Origin: Gammaproteobacteria bacterium
GTDB lineage: Bacteria > Pseudomonadota > Gammaproteobacteria > Steroidobacterales > Steroidobacteraceae
Assembly: GCA_028293725.1 (NCBI GenBank)
Contig: JAQGOE010000366.1
Span: 1-47,182, forward strand
Reading direction: 5' to 3'
DNA length: 47,182 bases
Below, piece by piece: positions 40,182 to 47,182 of this stretch; the stretch's first letter is position 1, and every line of letters begins with the position of its first letter. The position numbers and the translations under genes were made by a program. The notes beneath the pieces are model-generated. The model had not been told where the DNA came from. It saw only the letters and a list, made by a program, of their open reading frames with translations, and did not search any database.

Positions 40182-41839
40182 GGTGCCGAGCCCTCCTTCC
40201 GGCGAGCGAAGAACGGGATATGGCCGGCAGGATGCGGTGGTGCCGCCCGGCGCGTGACGAGGACGATCAACACGAAGGCGGTGGCCGCGGCGATGACCAC
40301 GAAGCAATCGACGATCGCCTGCATGATCGACTGGCTGTGCACGACGCTGTGAAGAACCGCCGCTCCGCGAGTAAAAGCGTCGGCGGTGTCACCGGCTGGC
40401 GCGGTCGCATCGGCATAACCCTGCACACGATTTATGACATCGGCATCGCCGATCTGCAGATGTTGGCCGATGAGGTTGGAGGCGATCTGACTCCGCTTGC
40501 GCACGAAGGTTACCGTGAACGCTGTGCCGATCTCACCACCCATGAGGCGTACGACCTGGATGGCGGCGGCAAAGGTCAGTGCAGCCTGCGGACGCAGATG
40601 TAACACGGCGAAGAACAGGATTCCCGACAGCGCGAGACTCTGCCCGATCGCCTGCAGGAGCTGCGAGGGGATGAACTGATCGGAACCCCACTCGGGGGTG
40701 AGCGTATGCGCCACCATCAAGCAGGCGGCACAGATGAGAATGAAACCGACGGAGGCGACCAGGCGCGGGTCCACGCGTCTCAAGATAAATCCCGCCATCA
40801 GGCACAAAACAAGCTGCGGGAGGCCGATCCAGAGCAACGTCTGGCCAACCTCGATGGGCCGAAAGCCACGCACCACCTCCAGGAATTCCGGGACCACGAT
40901 AGCCCCGGACAACACCGTGAAGCGCATGAAGGAAACGAGCAGCAGGAGTCGGGGGAGTGGCGCTTCCATCACCGACTTCAGGTTCACGCCCGGCGCGGGG
41001 GTGTATTCCTCGTGAATCAAGAAGCCCACAATCAGGATCGCGCCGGAAATAAAGAGTGCCCACACCAGGGGCGAGTTCTGCCAATCGAGGCGATTCCCCT
41101 GGTCGAGAGCGGCGTAAATGAGCGCAAGGCCGATGCCACCGGAGGCGAACCCGAAGTAGTCGGGCTTCGGGCGTTGCGGGTTCGGCGCATCCGGCTTGGT
41201 GCCGAGCGCCATGCAGACCGCCATACCGATCGCGAGCGGCACGTCCTGCCAGTAGATCCAACGCCACGACTCGTTATCGACGTACCAGCCTTCGAAGGAA
41301 GCGGAGACGTTGAGCGACACTTCGAGATTCAGCGCATAGAGCGCGATCCCGTACGCCCAGTATTTCGGCGGCATATTCCGCAGTACGAACGTCAAGGTCA
41401 GCGGAACGAAGAACCCGGTCGCCAGCCCGCCCATGAACTGCAACCCGATCAGCATCGGCAGGTTCACGGAGAAGGGTTCGAGAAAGGCAATCACCGCGAA
41501 CGCCAGCGCCGCCTCGATCAACACCTTGCGAGCACCGTACGCGTGCCCCAACCAGATCGCGAGGGGACACACCAGCATTTGCGCCATCGTCTGCGCCGTC
41601 GTAATCCACGCACCCTCGTCGAACCCCGCGTGCACCGCGCCGCGGATATCCATGAGCCCGATGCTCGAAAGCCGCGTGTTCAGCGTTGAGAGGAAGGTCC
41701 CGAGCAGAACAGCAAACAATGCAAGCCACGGAATCTTAGGGGCCGGGGTGAGTGCCGCGGGAGCGGCCACCGTGGGAGCCGTCGCTCCCGCGGCCGCCTG
41801 ATTCTGCGCCGCGCGCAACTCCTCCGGCTGCTCGCTCAT
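40178..41839 (-). CDS. EmrB-type MFS efflux pump (DHA2)
   Basis: 553 residues, about 14 membrane helices after an Ala/Pro-rich N-terminus. Typical parts are LLGTFLSTLNTRLSSIGLMDIRGAVHAGFDEGAWITTAQTMAQMLVCPLAIWLGHAYGARKVL and MGGLATGFFVPLTLTFVLRNMPPKYWAYGIAL. It is the proton-driven pump of a tripartite system with HlyD (upstream) and NodT (downstream), both joined by ATGA overlaps. The usual Asp in the DxR motif of helix 1 appears as NTRLSS, as in some EmrB relatives for aromatic acids. Substrate unknown. Confidence 0.91.
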   Translation of the reverse strand: MSEQPEELRAAQNQAAAGATAPTVAAPAALTPAPKIPWLALFAVLLGTFLSTLNTRLSSIGLMDIRGAVHAGFDEGAWITTAQTMAQMLVCPLAIWLGHAYGARKVLIEAALAFAVIAFLEPFSVNLPMLIGLQFMGGLATGFFVPLTLTFVLRNMPPKYWAYGIALYALNLEVSLNVSASFEGWYVDNESWRWIYWQDVPLAIGMAVCMALGTKPDAPNPQRPKPDYFGFASGGIGLALIYAALDQGNRLDWQNSPLVWALFISGAILIVGFLIHEEYTPAPGVNLKSVMEAPLPRLLLLVSFMRFTVLSGAIVVPEFLEVVRGFRPIEVGQTLLWIGLPQLVLCLMAGFILRRVDPRLVASVGFILICAACLMVAHTLTPEWGSDQFIPSQLLQAIGQSLALSGILFFAVLHLRPQAALTFAAAIQVVRLMGGEIGTAFTVTFVRKRSQIASNLIGQHLQIGDADVINRVQGYADATAPAGDTADAFTRGAAVLHSVVHSQSIMQAIVDCFVVIAAATAFVLIVLVTRRAAPPHPAGHIPFFARRKEGSAP

Positions 41840-42915
41840 CGACCGCCGTCCCCATGCGTCGCGATGGTCGTGACAACTGACATCCCCGGTCGCAGCCGAT
41901 CCCCGAGCCCGTCGGGGTCATCGATCAGGATCTTCACCGCGATCCGCTGCACGATCTTCGTGAAGTTCCCCGTTGCATTGTCGGGCGGCAACAAACTGAA
42001 CTCCGCCCCGGACCCGGGTGCCCACGACTGCACGTGTCCCTTCAGCGTACGTCCGGGAAATGTGTCGACGCGGATCTCCGCCTTCTGACCCACGAGCAGA
42101 TGAGTGAGCTGGGTCTCTTTGTAGTTCGCGATGACCCAGACGTTCGGTAACGGCGTGAGAGAGGTAACTTGCCCGCCAACGGGTACAAACTGTCCCGGCT
42201 TCACCTGCCGTTGGCCAATGACGCCGTCCTGGGGTGCGACGATGCTCGTGTACCCAAGATTGATCTTGGCGAATTCGAGGTTCGCCTTCTGCGCCAGGAG
42301 GTTGGCCTCCGCCTGCGTCTGTTGCGCACCCAGGACATCCAACTGCCGGGCCGCGGCCCGCTCCTGGGCCCGGTTCTGCTCCAGTTGCGCCGCCAGCTGC
42401 GCCTTCATGGTTTGCAACTTCTCGGTCGCTTCGGTCGACGACGATCCGGTCTCCAGGAGGCGGTGCTGTCGGCCAAGGTCGCGCTCGTTCTGCTCGACGT
42501 TAGCCATTGTCGCGGCGGTCGTTGCCTTGGCCGCCTGTACGTTGGCTGCCTGCAACGCGCGTTGCGCCTTCAGCGCCTCGATCGTGGCGCCGGCGGCCTG
42601 CACGCTCGCAACGAGTTGATCCACCGTGGCCTTGTAATCGTCGTCGACGAGTTGTACGAGAACCTGACCCGCTTTGACCCGCTCGTAGTCCTCCACGGGC
42701 ATCGAGCGCACGTACCCCGAAACTTTCGCCGCAACCCGCGTCATATCGGCCTGCAGATAGGCATCGTCGGTGGTCTGCTCGCTGGCATTCGCTTCCCACC
42801 GGTTCCAACGGGTCGCGATCAGGATCAACAATGCCAGCGCGATCAGAAACACCACCACGCGCCACACCCAATCCGGCGGCGCATGCCAGCGGGAAGTCGA
42901 ATTCTCCGCCACCAT
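41836..42915 (-). CDS. HlyD/EmrA-type membrane fusion protein
   Basis: 359 residues. One N-terminal membrane helix (VWRVVVFLIALALLILIAT), then a biotinyl-lipoyl-like segment VAAKVSGYVRSMPVEDYERVKAGQVLVQLVDDDY. A long coiled-coil hairpin (about 85-190) rich in Ala/Gln follows, then the barrel domain LGYTSIVAPQDGVIGQRQVKPGQFV. It is the periplasmic adaptor of the efflux system and the first gene of the operon. The operator at 43008 is 93 bp upstream, with GAGAGT at the 22-nt gap. Confidence 0.91.
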   Translation of the reverse strand: MVAENSTSRWHAPPDWVWRVVVFLIALALLILIATRWNRWEANASEQTTDDAYLQADMTRVAAKVSGYVRSMPVEDYERVKAGQVLVQLVDDDYKATVDQLVASVQAAGATIEALKAQRALQAANVQAAKATTAATMANVEQNERDLGRQHRLLETGSSSTEATEKLQTMKAQLAAQLEQNRAQERAAARQLDVLGAQQTQAEANLLAQKANLEFAKINLGYTSIVAPQDGVIGQRQVKPGQFVPVGGQVTSLTPLPNVWVIANYKETQLTHLLVGQKAEIRVDTFPGRTLKGHVQSWAPGSGAEFSLLPPDNATGNFTKIVQRIAVKILIDDPDGLGDRLRPGMSVVTTIATHGDGGR

Positions 42916-43007
42916 TTACTGTACTGCCCCGATATTCACGGCCAACCCCTTCCTCAGGAACGGATGAAAAACGGGGCTGACTCTCGCATCGGAGTTTCGC
43001 TAAATAT

Positions 43008-43023
43008 TCACTCAATCGGGTGC
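43008..43023 (-). promoter_or_regulatory. Regulon operator upstream of the efflux operon
   Basis: TCACTC-AATC-GGGTGC; first of three copies in the divergent region between the efflux operon and PhzF. Confidence 0.68.
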
Positions 43024-43072
43024 ATTTATCCGCCGACACCGGTGGCTTTGAAACCGGCGCCGCATGGAACAT

Positions 43073-43088
43073 TCACTCAATCGAGTGA
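43073..43088. promoter_or_regulatory. Regulon operator, middle copy of the divergent region
   Basis: Perfect arms with flanks: TTCACTC-AATC-GAGTGAA (43072-43089). 83 bp before the PhzF start; no -10 box at the usual gap on the plus strand. Confidence 0.75.
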
Positions 43089-43121
43089 AGACGTTCGCAC
43101 CGGGTTCTGTGCGGCCAAACA

Positions 43122-43137
43122 ACACCCGAACGGGTGA
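43122..43137 (+). promoter_or_regulatory. Degenerate operator proximal to PhzF
   Basis: ACACCC-GAAC-GGGTGA, 34 bp before the start at 43172 and 49 bp from the middle copy. Confidence 0.52.
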
Positions 43138-43171
43138 TGCGGTGCCAGGCGGCGTATGCAAAAGTCCTGAC

Positions 43172-44062
43172 ATGCGAATATTTCAAGTCGATGCATTCAC
43201 ATCCCGCCGCTTCAGCGGGAACCCTGCCACGGTCGTGCTCGATGCCGCTGCCCGAAGCGATGAGGAGTATGCGAAAATCGCGCGCGAGTTCGCGCATGCG
43301 GAAACCGCGTTTGTGCTGCCGCCCGTCGGCGATGATCACGACGTCGGCGTTCGATTCTTCAACTCGCGCAAAGAGGCCACTTTTGTCGGCCACGCGACGC
43401 TCGCGGTTCATCACGTACTGCTCACGCTCGGTATGCGTGACTACGGTGAATATCGGCAAAAGAGCCGGCAAGGCGTCATGACAGTCAGGGCTGAGCGGGA
43501 CGCCGACCGACCCTTATTTGAATTTCGCCAGACCGCGGCCGATCTCGATGCGTCGCTCGGGCTCGAAGCGAAGTTACGGGTCGCGCACGCACTCGGACTA
43601 TCGGACGAGTTGCTACACAAGACACTGCCCACGGTCGTTGCGCGCAAAGGAAGCACACGACTGCTGTTGCCTTTAACCAGTGCAACAGGCTTACGCTTCA
43701 TAAAGCCTGATTTTGCAGCACTCGTCGAACTCGGCACCGAGCTCGGCATCGAAGGCTTCTTTCCATTCATCGTGGAACACGATGGGCAAGAAGTTCGAAC
43801 CCGGTCCCGCATGTTCTGTCCCGCGTTGGGCATCCCCGAGGACCCCGTCAGCGGTAATGCGCACGCCATGTTGGCCACCTATTTATGGCGCCTGACCGAG
43901 TTGCGCCCCTTCGTAACCCAATTTACAGGGAGCCAGGGCGAGTATGTGAACCGCGCCGGAACCGTAAACGTGCGGCTGGAAATAAGAGACGGCGAGCTTA
44001 TCGCCGCCCATATCGGCGGTCATGCAGTCACCGTCACCGAAGGCAGACTGGCCGAGAATTAG
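43172..44062 (+). CDS. PhzF-family isomerase/epimerase
   Basis: 296 residues from MRIFQVDAFTSRRFSGNPATVVL at 43172, the typical PhzF start; the longer frame from 43064 crosses two operators. The catalytic Glu44 is in FAHAETAFVLP. GHATLA and EDPVSGNAHAMLATYL are the two signature glycine regions of the diaminopimelate-epimerase fold. Homologues isomerise small acids; true PhzF works in phenazine synthesis, but no phenazine genes are here, so the substrate is unknown. The next gene, a DNA glycosylase, starts 84 nt later on the same strand and may be co-transcribed. Confidence 0.88.
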   Translation: MRIFQVDAFTSRRFSGNPATVVLDAAARSDEEYAKIAREFAHAETAFVLPPVGDDHDVGVRFFNSRKEATFVGHATLAVHHVLLTLGMRDYGEYRQKSRQGVMTVRAERDADRPLFEFRQTAADLDASLGLEAKLRVAHALGLSDELLHKTLPTVVARKGSTRLLLPLTSATGLRFIKPDFAALVELGTELGIEGFFPFIVEHDGQEVRTRSRMFCPALGIPEDPVSGNAHAMLATYLWRLTELRPFVTQFTGSQGEYVNRAGTVNVRLEIRDGELIAAHIGGHAVTVTEGRLAEN

Positions 44063-44146
44063 CCCCAGTGAAGCCCCTCGTCCGGGTTACCGACCGTCCG
44101 TAAACGTGCGCTGCCACCTCACGGCGGCAGGGCCGACAGCGTATCG

Positions 44147-44719
44147 ATGCGCGAGCTGTCGCATATCACGATGCGCTGCGCAAGCTTCAAGGTCCCCACA
44201 ACTACCAACGTGCTGTCTTTCGGGTTCCCGCCGATCGCATCGCCCCAGGCCCGGGTCCTCATCCTGGGAACCCTGCCTGGACGACTCTCCATCGATCTCG
44301 GCGAGTATTACGCCAACCCCCTGAACGCGTTCTGGAGGATCATGGCAACTGGAATTCCCGATCTGCGGGCGGACTACGCGAGCCGCGTAGCGATGCTCAG
44401 CGAGCACGGCATCGCCGTATGGGACGTCCTTGCCGCCGCAACCCGCTCCGGCAGCCTGGACTCAGCGATCGCAAACGACGCCACCCCCAACAACTTTCGC
44501 GCGTTCTTTCAAACTCACCCGGGCGTGCGCCTGGTCTGCTTCAACGGCGTGACGGCTGCCGATCTCTACGAGAAACACGTGGTGCGTACGCTTACCGAGG
44601 CCCAGCGCGCAATTGCCAAGCGCACCTTGCCGTCGACGAGTAGCGCCCATGCAAGGTTGACGCTGCCACAGAAGGCGGAGCAGTGGTCGATCCTCTGGAC
44701 GACCCCGGTCGACCCGTGA
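44147..44719 (+). CDS. DNA-deoxyinosine (hypoxanthine) glycosylase-like protein, UDG superfamily
   Basis: 190 residues. It shows SFGFPPIASPQARVLILGTLPGRLS, where relatives have GSMPG or GSLPG, then EYYANPLNAFWRIM and VWDVLAAATRSGSLDSAI, and a C-terminal LPSTSSAHA. These place it with the DNA-deoxyinosine glycosylase (HDG) branch of the uracil-DNA glycosylase superfamily, which removes hypoxanthine produced by adenine deamination. The start is uncertain (44147 or 44171). No own operator; it may be read from PhzF. Convergent with the second UDG-like gene. Confidence 0.8.
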   Translation: MRELSHITMRCASFKVPTTTNVLSFGFPPIASPQARVLILGTLPGRLSIDLGEYYANPLNAFWRIMATGIPDLRADYASRVAMLSEHGIAVWDVLAAATRSGSLDSAIANDATPNNFRAFFQTHPGVRLVCFNGVTAADLYEKHVVRTLTEAQRAIAKRTLPSTSSAHARLTLPQKAEQWSILWTTPVDP

Positions 44720-44778
44720 TTCGCCTTCGAGACGATCGGTCGAGCTACCAACGAACCGAAGCCCGGCGTCGACCGCGG

Positions 44779-45399
44779 TCAGACAAGCTCGGCCACATCC
44801 GCTCGCAAAATCGGCACCAACTCGCGCTCAAACCACGGATTGCGCTTCAACCAACCCGTGTTGCGCCATGAAGGGTGCGGTAAGGGCAGCCTCTTGGGCC
44901 CTTCCCCAGTCTCATAAACCTCACGCCAACGCCGCACCGTCCCCGTCACACCCTCGGCGGTCTGTTTCGAACCCAAGTGCCAACGCTGCGCATACTGTCC
45001 GATCAGGATGAGCAACTGCAGGTTAGGCAATTGCTCAAAGAGCCGGTTGCGCCACAACTCCGCACACTCCTTGCGAGGCGGCAAATCCCCTCCCTGTGCG
45101 TCATTTCCGGGAAAACAAAATCCCATCCCGATGATCGCAATCTTGCGACTGTCATAGAACGTCGCGTCATCGAGCCCCATCCAACTCTTTAACCGCACTC
45201 CCGACGGATCTGTGTAGGGCCGCCCCGACGCATGCACTCTCGCTCCGGGCGCTTGGCTGGCGATACAGATGTGCGCCGACCGTGACACCTGCAATACCGG
45301 CCGCGGCTCGTGCGGTAAAGCAGCCCCGTAACGAGGCTCATCCCTGCACACTCTGCAGGCGCGGATCGCGCTCAAAAGCTGGTCTAACTTCAAAGTCAT
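44779..45399 (-). CDS. Uracil-DNA glycosylase family protein
   Basis: 206 residues from the ATG at 45399 (MTLKLDQLLSAIRACRVC), the usual start for this family; the frame runs open to 45522. Motifs: SQAPGARVHASGRPYTDPSG in place of the GQAPG motif, GMGFCFPG, and LPLPHPSWRNTGWLKRN near the C-terminus. A Cys pair (CRVC) occurs near the start, but the four-Cys iron-sulfur set of family 4 is not evident. It presumably removes uracil or related deaminated bases. The degenerate operator at 45554 lies 155 bp upstream. Convergent with the hypoxanthine glycosylase gene. Confidence 0.8.
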   Translation of the reverse strand: MTLKLDQLLSAIRACRVCRDEPRYGAALPHEPRPVLQVSRSAHICIASQAPGARVHASGRPYTDPSGVRLKSWMGLDDATFYDSRKIAIIGMGFCFPGNDAQGGDLPPRKECAELWRNRLFEQLPNLQLLILIGQYAQRWHLGSKQTAEGVTGTVRRWREVYETGEGPKRLPLPHPSWRNTGWLKRNPWFERELVPILRADVAELV

Positions 45400-45553
45400 C
45401 GCAACACATCCCGACCGATGAGCCGCACAGACCGCGGCATCCCAGTTGCGATTATATCCTCCCATCGGCCAAGTCCGGGCGATGCGTACTCGAATCCCTC
45501 GAGCAGCCAAAGCCCACCCCATGGCGCAGCGCCTGCTTTCCGCTCGCCAGGAT

Positions 45554-45569
45554 TCACCCTTTCGAGTCT
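45554..45569 (-). promoter_or_regulatory. Degenerate operator upstream of the UDG-family gene
   Basis: TCACCC-TTTC-GAGTCT. No -10 box at the usual gap. Confidence 0.48.
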
Positions 45570-45678
45570 TCCTTAACGGTGCTCAACCACGCAGCATCCC
45601 AACGCCTGTAGCGGCTTCACCGGCGCCGAGCACGGCGAACGTAACCGACCGTCCTTGCATGGCGCGGCAGTACATTAC

Positions 45679-45694
45679 ACAATCTATCGAGTGA
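45679..45694 (+). promoter_or_regulatory. Regulon operator upstream of DUF4331 copy 2
   Basis: ACAATC-TATC-GAGTGA: the right arm is perfect, the left weak. TAAAAT begins at 45718, 23 nt later; the start codon is at 45806. Confidence 0.62.
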
Positions 45695-45805
45695 AGCCAA
45701 TGCTGCGAGCGCGGCTTTAAAATCCCATCGCGGGTTGGTATGCGTGTCGCGCCTGGCTTCCAGTATCTTTCGACGGTTGTTCGAAAATTCGCAGGAAATC
45801 GGCAC

Positions 45806-46885
45806 ATGTCACATCATTTCGATAGCAAGATCGCCCGTGAAGACCCCAGTTTGAATCTCTGCGATTTCTATTTATTCGAGGGGGGGCCGGCAAAGACCGT
45901 CATGATCATGACGGTCAATCCCGATGCCGGTCTTTCAGCCAGCGATATTTTTCACCGCGAGGGTCTGTACGCCTTCCGGTACGATCTCAATGGCGATGCA
46001 CACGAGGAGCTCGCGTTCAAGATTCGCTTCGAGCCGGCGAAGCACCAACACGGTGACGAGCATGTTCACGTGCAGCGGTTTGAGGTGCGTGAAATGCATG
46101 GCGCGGAAGCTGTGAGAGGATTCTCGGGCAAGGTGCTCATCGACGGCGAAACCGGGGCCATCCACTCGAAGGATGGGGTTCGTATCTACGCGGGGCTGGC
46201 TCCCGAACTCTTCGCCGGCGATTCGTTCGCCCTGCACGGGTTCATGGCTGCCTTTTATAAAGAACACCGCTACGACGGCGATGTCTTCAGGCACCGCGAG
46301 AATTTCTTCGCACGCCGCAATGTGACGGCGATCGTTCTGGAAGTGCCGACTGAGATGATCGGGCGCGGTCGGGTCCATGCGTGGGCGACCGTTTCGCTGT
46401 TCGGCCACGCTCCGGAAAAGCAGATGTCGCGTTGGGGGTTGCCGCTGGTAACCCATCTCTTTTTGAATGATCCGGATAACCAGGAGAGCAAGGAGACATT
46501 CAACACCTCCTCGCCGTCCGAGGATATCGTCAATTTCTCAAAGCGGATTGGAGACTTCGCGGCGACAATGAGCGGGTATACCGGTTCCGTGGTCAATCCC
46601 GCGGAATATGGCGAGCAGGTCGCGCAGCGTCTATGTCCGACAATGCTGCCGTACGAGTTGGGAACACCCGCAGCATTCGATCTCGCGGGCTTCAACGGAC
46701 GTCCGCTAGGGGATGACGCCATGGATGTCATGTTGACACTGGCTTCCAACAAGCCACTCGCCGACGGTGTGGCCCCGGACCGGTCGCGAACGAGCGCCGA
46801 GTTTCCATACTACGCCAAGCCTTACACGCGGGACGAACAGGCGGGTGTCATTCCTGTCCTCCGGGCGCCGAAGACAAAAAAATGA
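45806..46885 (+). CDS. DUF4331 family protein, copy 2
   Basis: 359 residues from MSHHFDSKIAREDPSLNLCDFYLFEG at 45806 (AGGAAA upstream); the frame is open from 45740. It is a full-length paralogue of the protein at 18341: shared NPDAGLSASDIFHREGLYAFRYDLNGD, RGRVHAWATVSLFGHAPEKQMSRWGLPL, MLPYELGTPAAFDLAGFNGRPL and ADGVAPDRSRTSAEFPYYAKPY. No signal peptide. Function unknown. That two copies 27 kb apart keep a regulon operator points to a central role in the response. Confidence 0.85.
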   Translation: MSHHFDSKIAREDPSLNLCDFYLFEGGPAKTVMIMTVNPDAGLSASDIFHREGLYAFRYDLNGDAHEELAFKIRFEPAKHQHGDEHVHVQRFEVREMHGAEAVRGFSGKVLIDGETGAIHSKDGVRIYAGLAPELFAGDSFALHGFMAAFYKEHRYDGDVFRHRENFFARRNVTAIVLEVPTEMIGRGRVHAWATVSLFGHAPEKQMSRWGLPLVTHLFLNDPDNQESKETFNTSSPSEDIVNFSKRIGDFAATMSGYTGSVVNPAEYGEQVAQRLCPTMLPYELGTPAAFDLAGFNGRPLGDDAMDVMLTLASNKPLADGVAPDRSRTSAEFPYYAKPYTRDEQAGVIPVLRAPKTKK

Positions 46886-46908
46886 CAATCCGATAACGCG
46901 CAAGTTCA

Positions 46909-47182
46909 ATGCCGCCCGAGCAAGCGGGCCTTGAGTCGCGTACGAATCGGCTCGTCCCAAAAGGCGTAGGCCGCCCAGGCAACCAGCAACAGGAACGGTA
47001 CGAGTATTACGACCCGCTCGCCAACCAAAACTCTGACACTGCCATTTTGCAGCGTGACCTCGAGGGTCTGTGGCGCAATGAAGCGTGCCTCTCCGAGAAT
47101 CAGCTCCGTCCCACTTGCCTCGTATCGCTCGCGATGAGTGGCAATCAGGCCATCGACCATCGCTCGCTTGTGCTGGCGCACG
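46909..47182 (-). pseudogene. Chimeric ORF: flavin-disulfide reductase piece joined to acyltransferase C-terminus
   Basis: The minus-strand frame is open at the right edge. The first part (DGLIATHRERYEASGTELILGEARFI through VRVLVGERVVI) matches the region just before the ATGxxP motif of mercuric/glutathione-reductase-like flavoproteins. Directly after GERVVI it changes to LVPFLLLVAWAAYAFWDEPIRTRLKARLLGR, a typical C-terminal end of an acyltransferase-3 (OafA-like) membrane protein. No known family joins these pieces. It looks like the product of a deletion or recombination between two genes; it stays in frame by chance. The upstream part lies outside the window. Confidence 0.6.

Noticed and set aside
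43172..44062. Evidence for phenazine biosynthesis
   Set aside because: Only a PhzF-family protein is present; no other phz genes are in the window, and most PhzF relatives are not phenazine enzymes.
5493..45694. The palindrome copies as REP/BIME elements, a CRISPR array or mobile-element ends
   Set aside because: Copies are far apart, not tandem, have variable 4-bp centres, lie before genes rather than after them, and have no common sequence beyond the arms.
1..47182. tRNA, rRNA, CRISPR, phage genes or a toxin-antitoxin pair
   Set aside because: I looked for typical signatures on both strands and saw none I could support.

Overview
The window is GC-rich chromosomal DNA from a proteobacterium. 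A gamma- or betaproteobacterial lineage rich in propeller-type hybrid sensors is my best guess, and the species is not identifiable. No rRNA, tRNA, CRISPR or replication origin is visible. Genes are dense, often with ATGA-type overlaps, mixed with a surprising number of broken genes.

The main observation is that about two dozen copies of one short palindrome, TTCACTC-N4-GAGTGAA (core TCACTC-N4-GAGTGA; degenerate arms CACCC and GGGTG), lie between 5.5 and 45.7 kb. Nearly all sit in gene-start regions, usually 40 to 110 bp before a start codon. At many sites a TAnnnT-like -10 box begins 22 to 23 nt beyond the palindrome, so the palindrome would abut the -35 position. I read this as the operator of a local regulon. 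Likely regulators are two NarL/FixJ response regulators (19517-20149 and 33244-33876) with near-identical recognition helices, each near a 1000-residue propeller histidine kinase (12887-15916 and 33848-36880). Two stand-alone receiver proteins (24028, 32702) carry the same operator.

Layout. 1-5 kb: deleted AraC fragment, an FAD-linked oxidase, transposase debris, a broken glutathione-reductase-like gene and a quinone-oxidoreductase-like gene. 5-9.3 kb: bufferin precursor (bufA), two Asp-nucleophile hydrolases, Tat ferritin-like protein, cytochrome c, carbonic anhydrase. 9.4-12.1 kb: decayed genes (PEP mutase family, a conserved hypothetical, an outer-membrane barrel, a cyclodeaminase). 12.1-20.2 kb: PPOX protein, kinase 1, AraC, a secreted hydrolase, RidA, DUF4331 and regulator 1. 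20.3-23.9 kb: four-gene operon of ABM monooxygenase, MFS, AlkA-type glycosylase and GST. 24-27.9 kb: receiver A, lactonase-like propeller, bufBC and DoxX. 27.9-32.6 kb: MFS, cytochrome P460, SDR and a MOSC-reductase-ferredoxin fusion. 32.7-38.7 kb: receiver B, regulator 2, kinase 2, LysR and a broken TrxR-like gene. 38.7-42.9 kb: HlyD/EmrB/NodT-type tripartite efflux operon. 43-46.9 kb: PhzF, two uracil/hypoxanthine-type DNA glycosylases and a second DUF4331 gene. A chimeric ORF closes the window.

Taken together, the regulon pairs a copper-binding RiPP pathway split 20 kb apart (bufA versus bufBC plus DoxX) with NO/hydroxylamine chemistry (P460), a possible N-hydroxyl reductase (MOSC fusion), DNA glycosylases for alkylated or deaminated bases, GST, RidA and efflux. 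A response to nitrosative, electrophile or metal stress is a reasonable but unproven inference.
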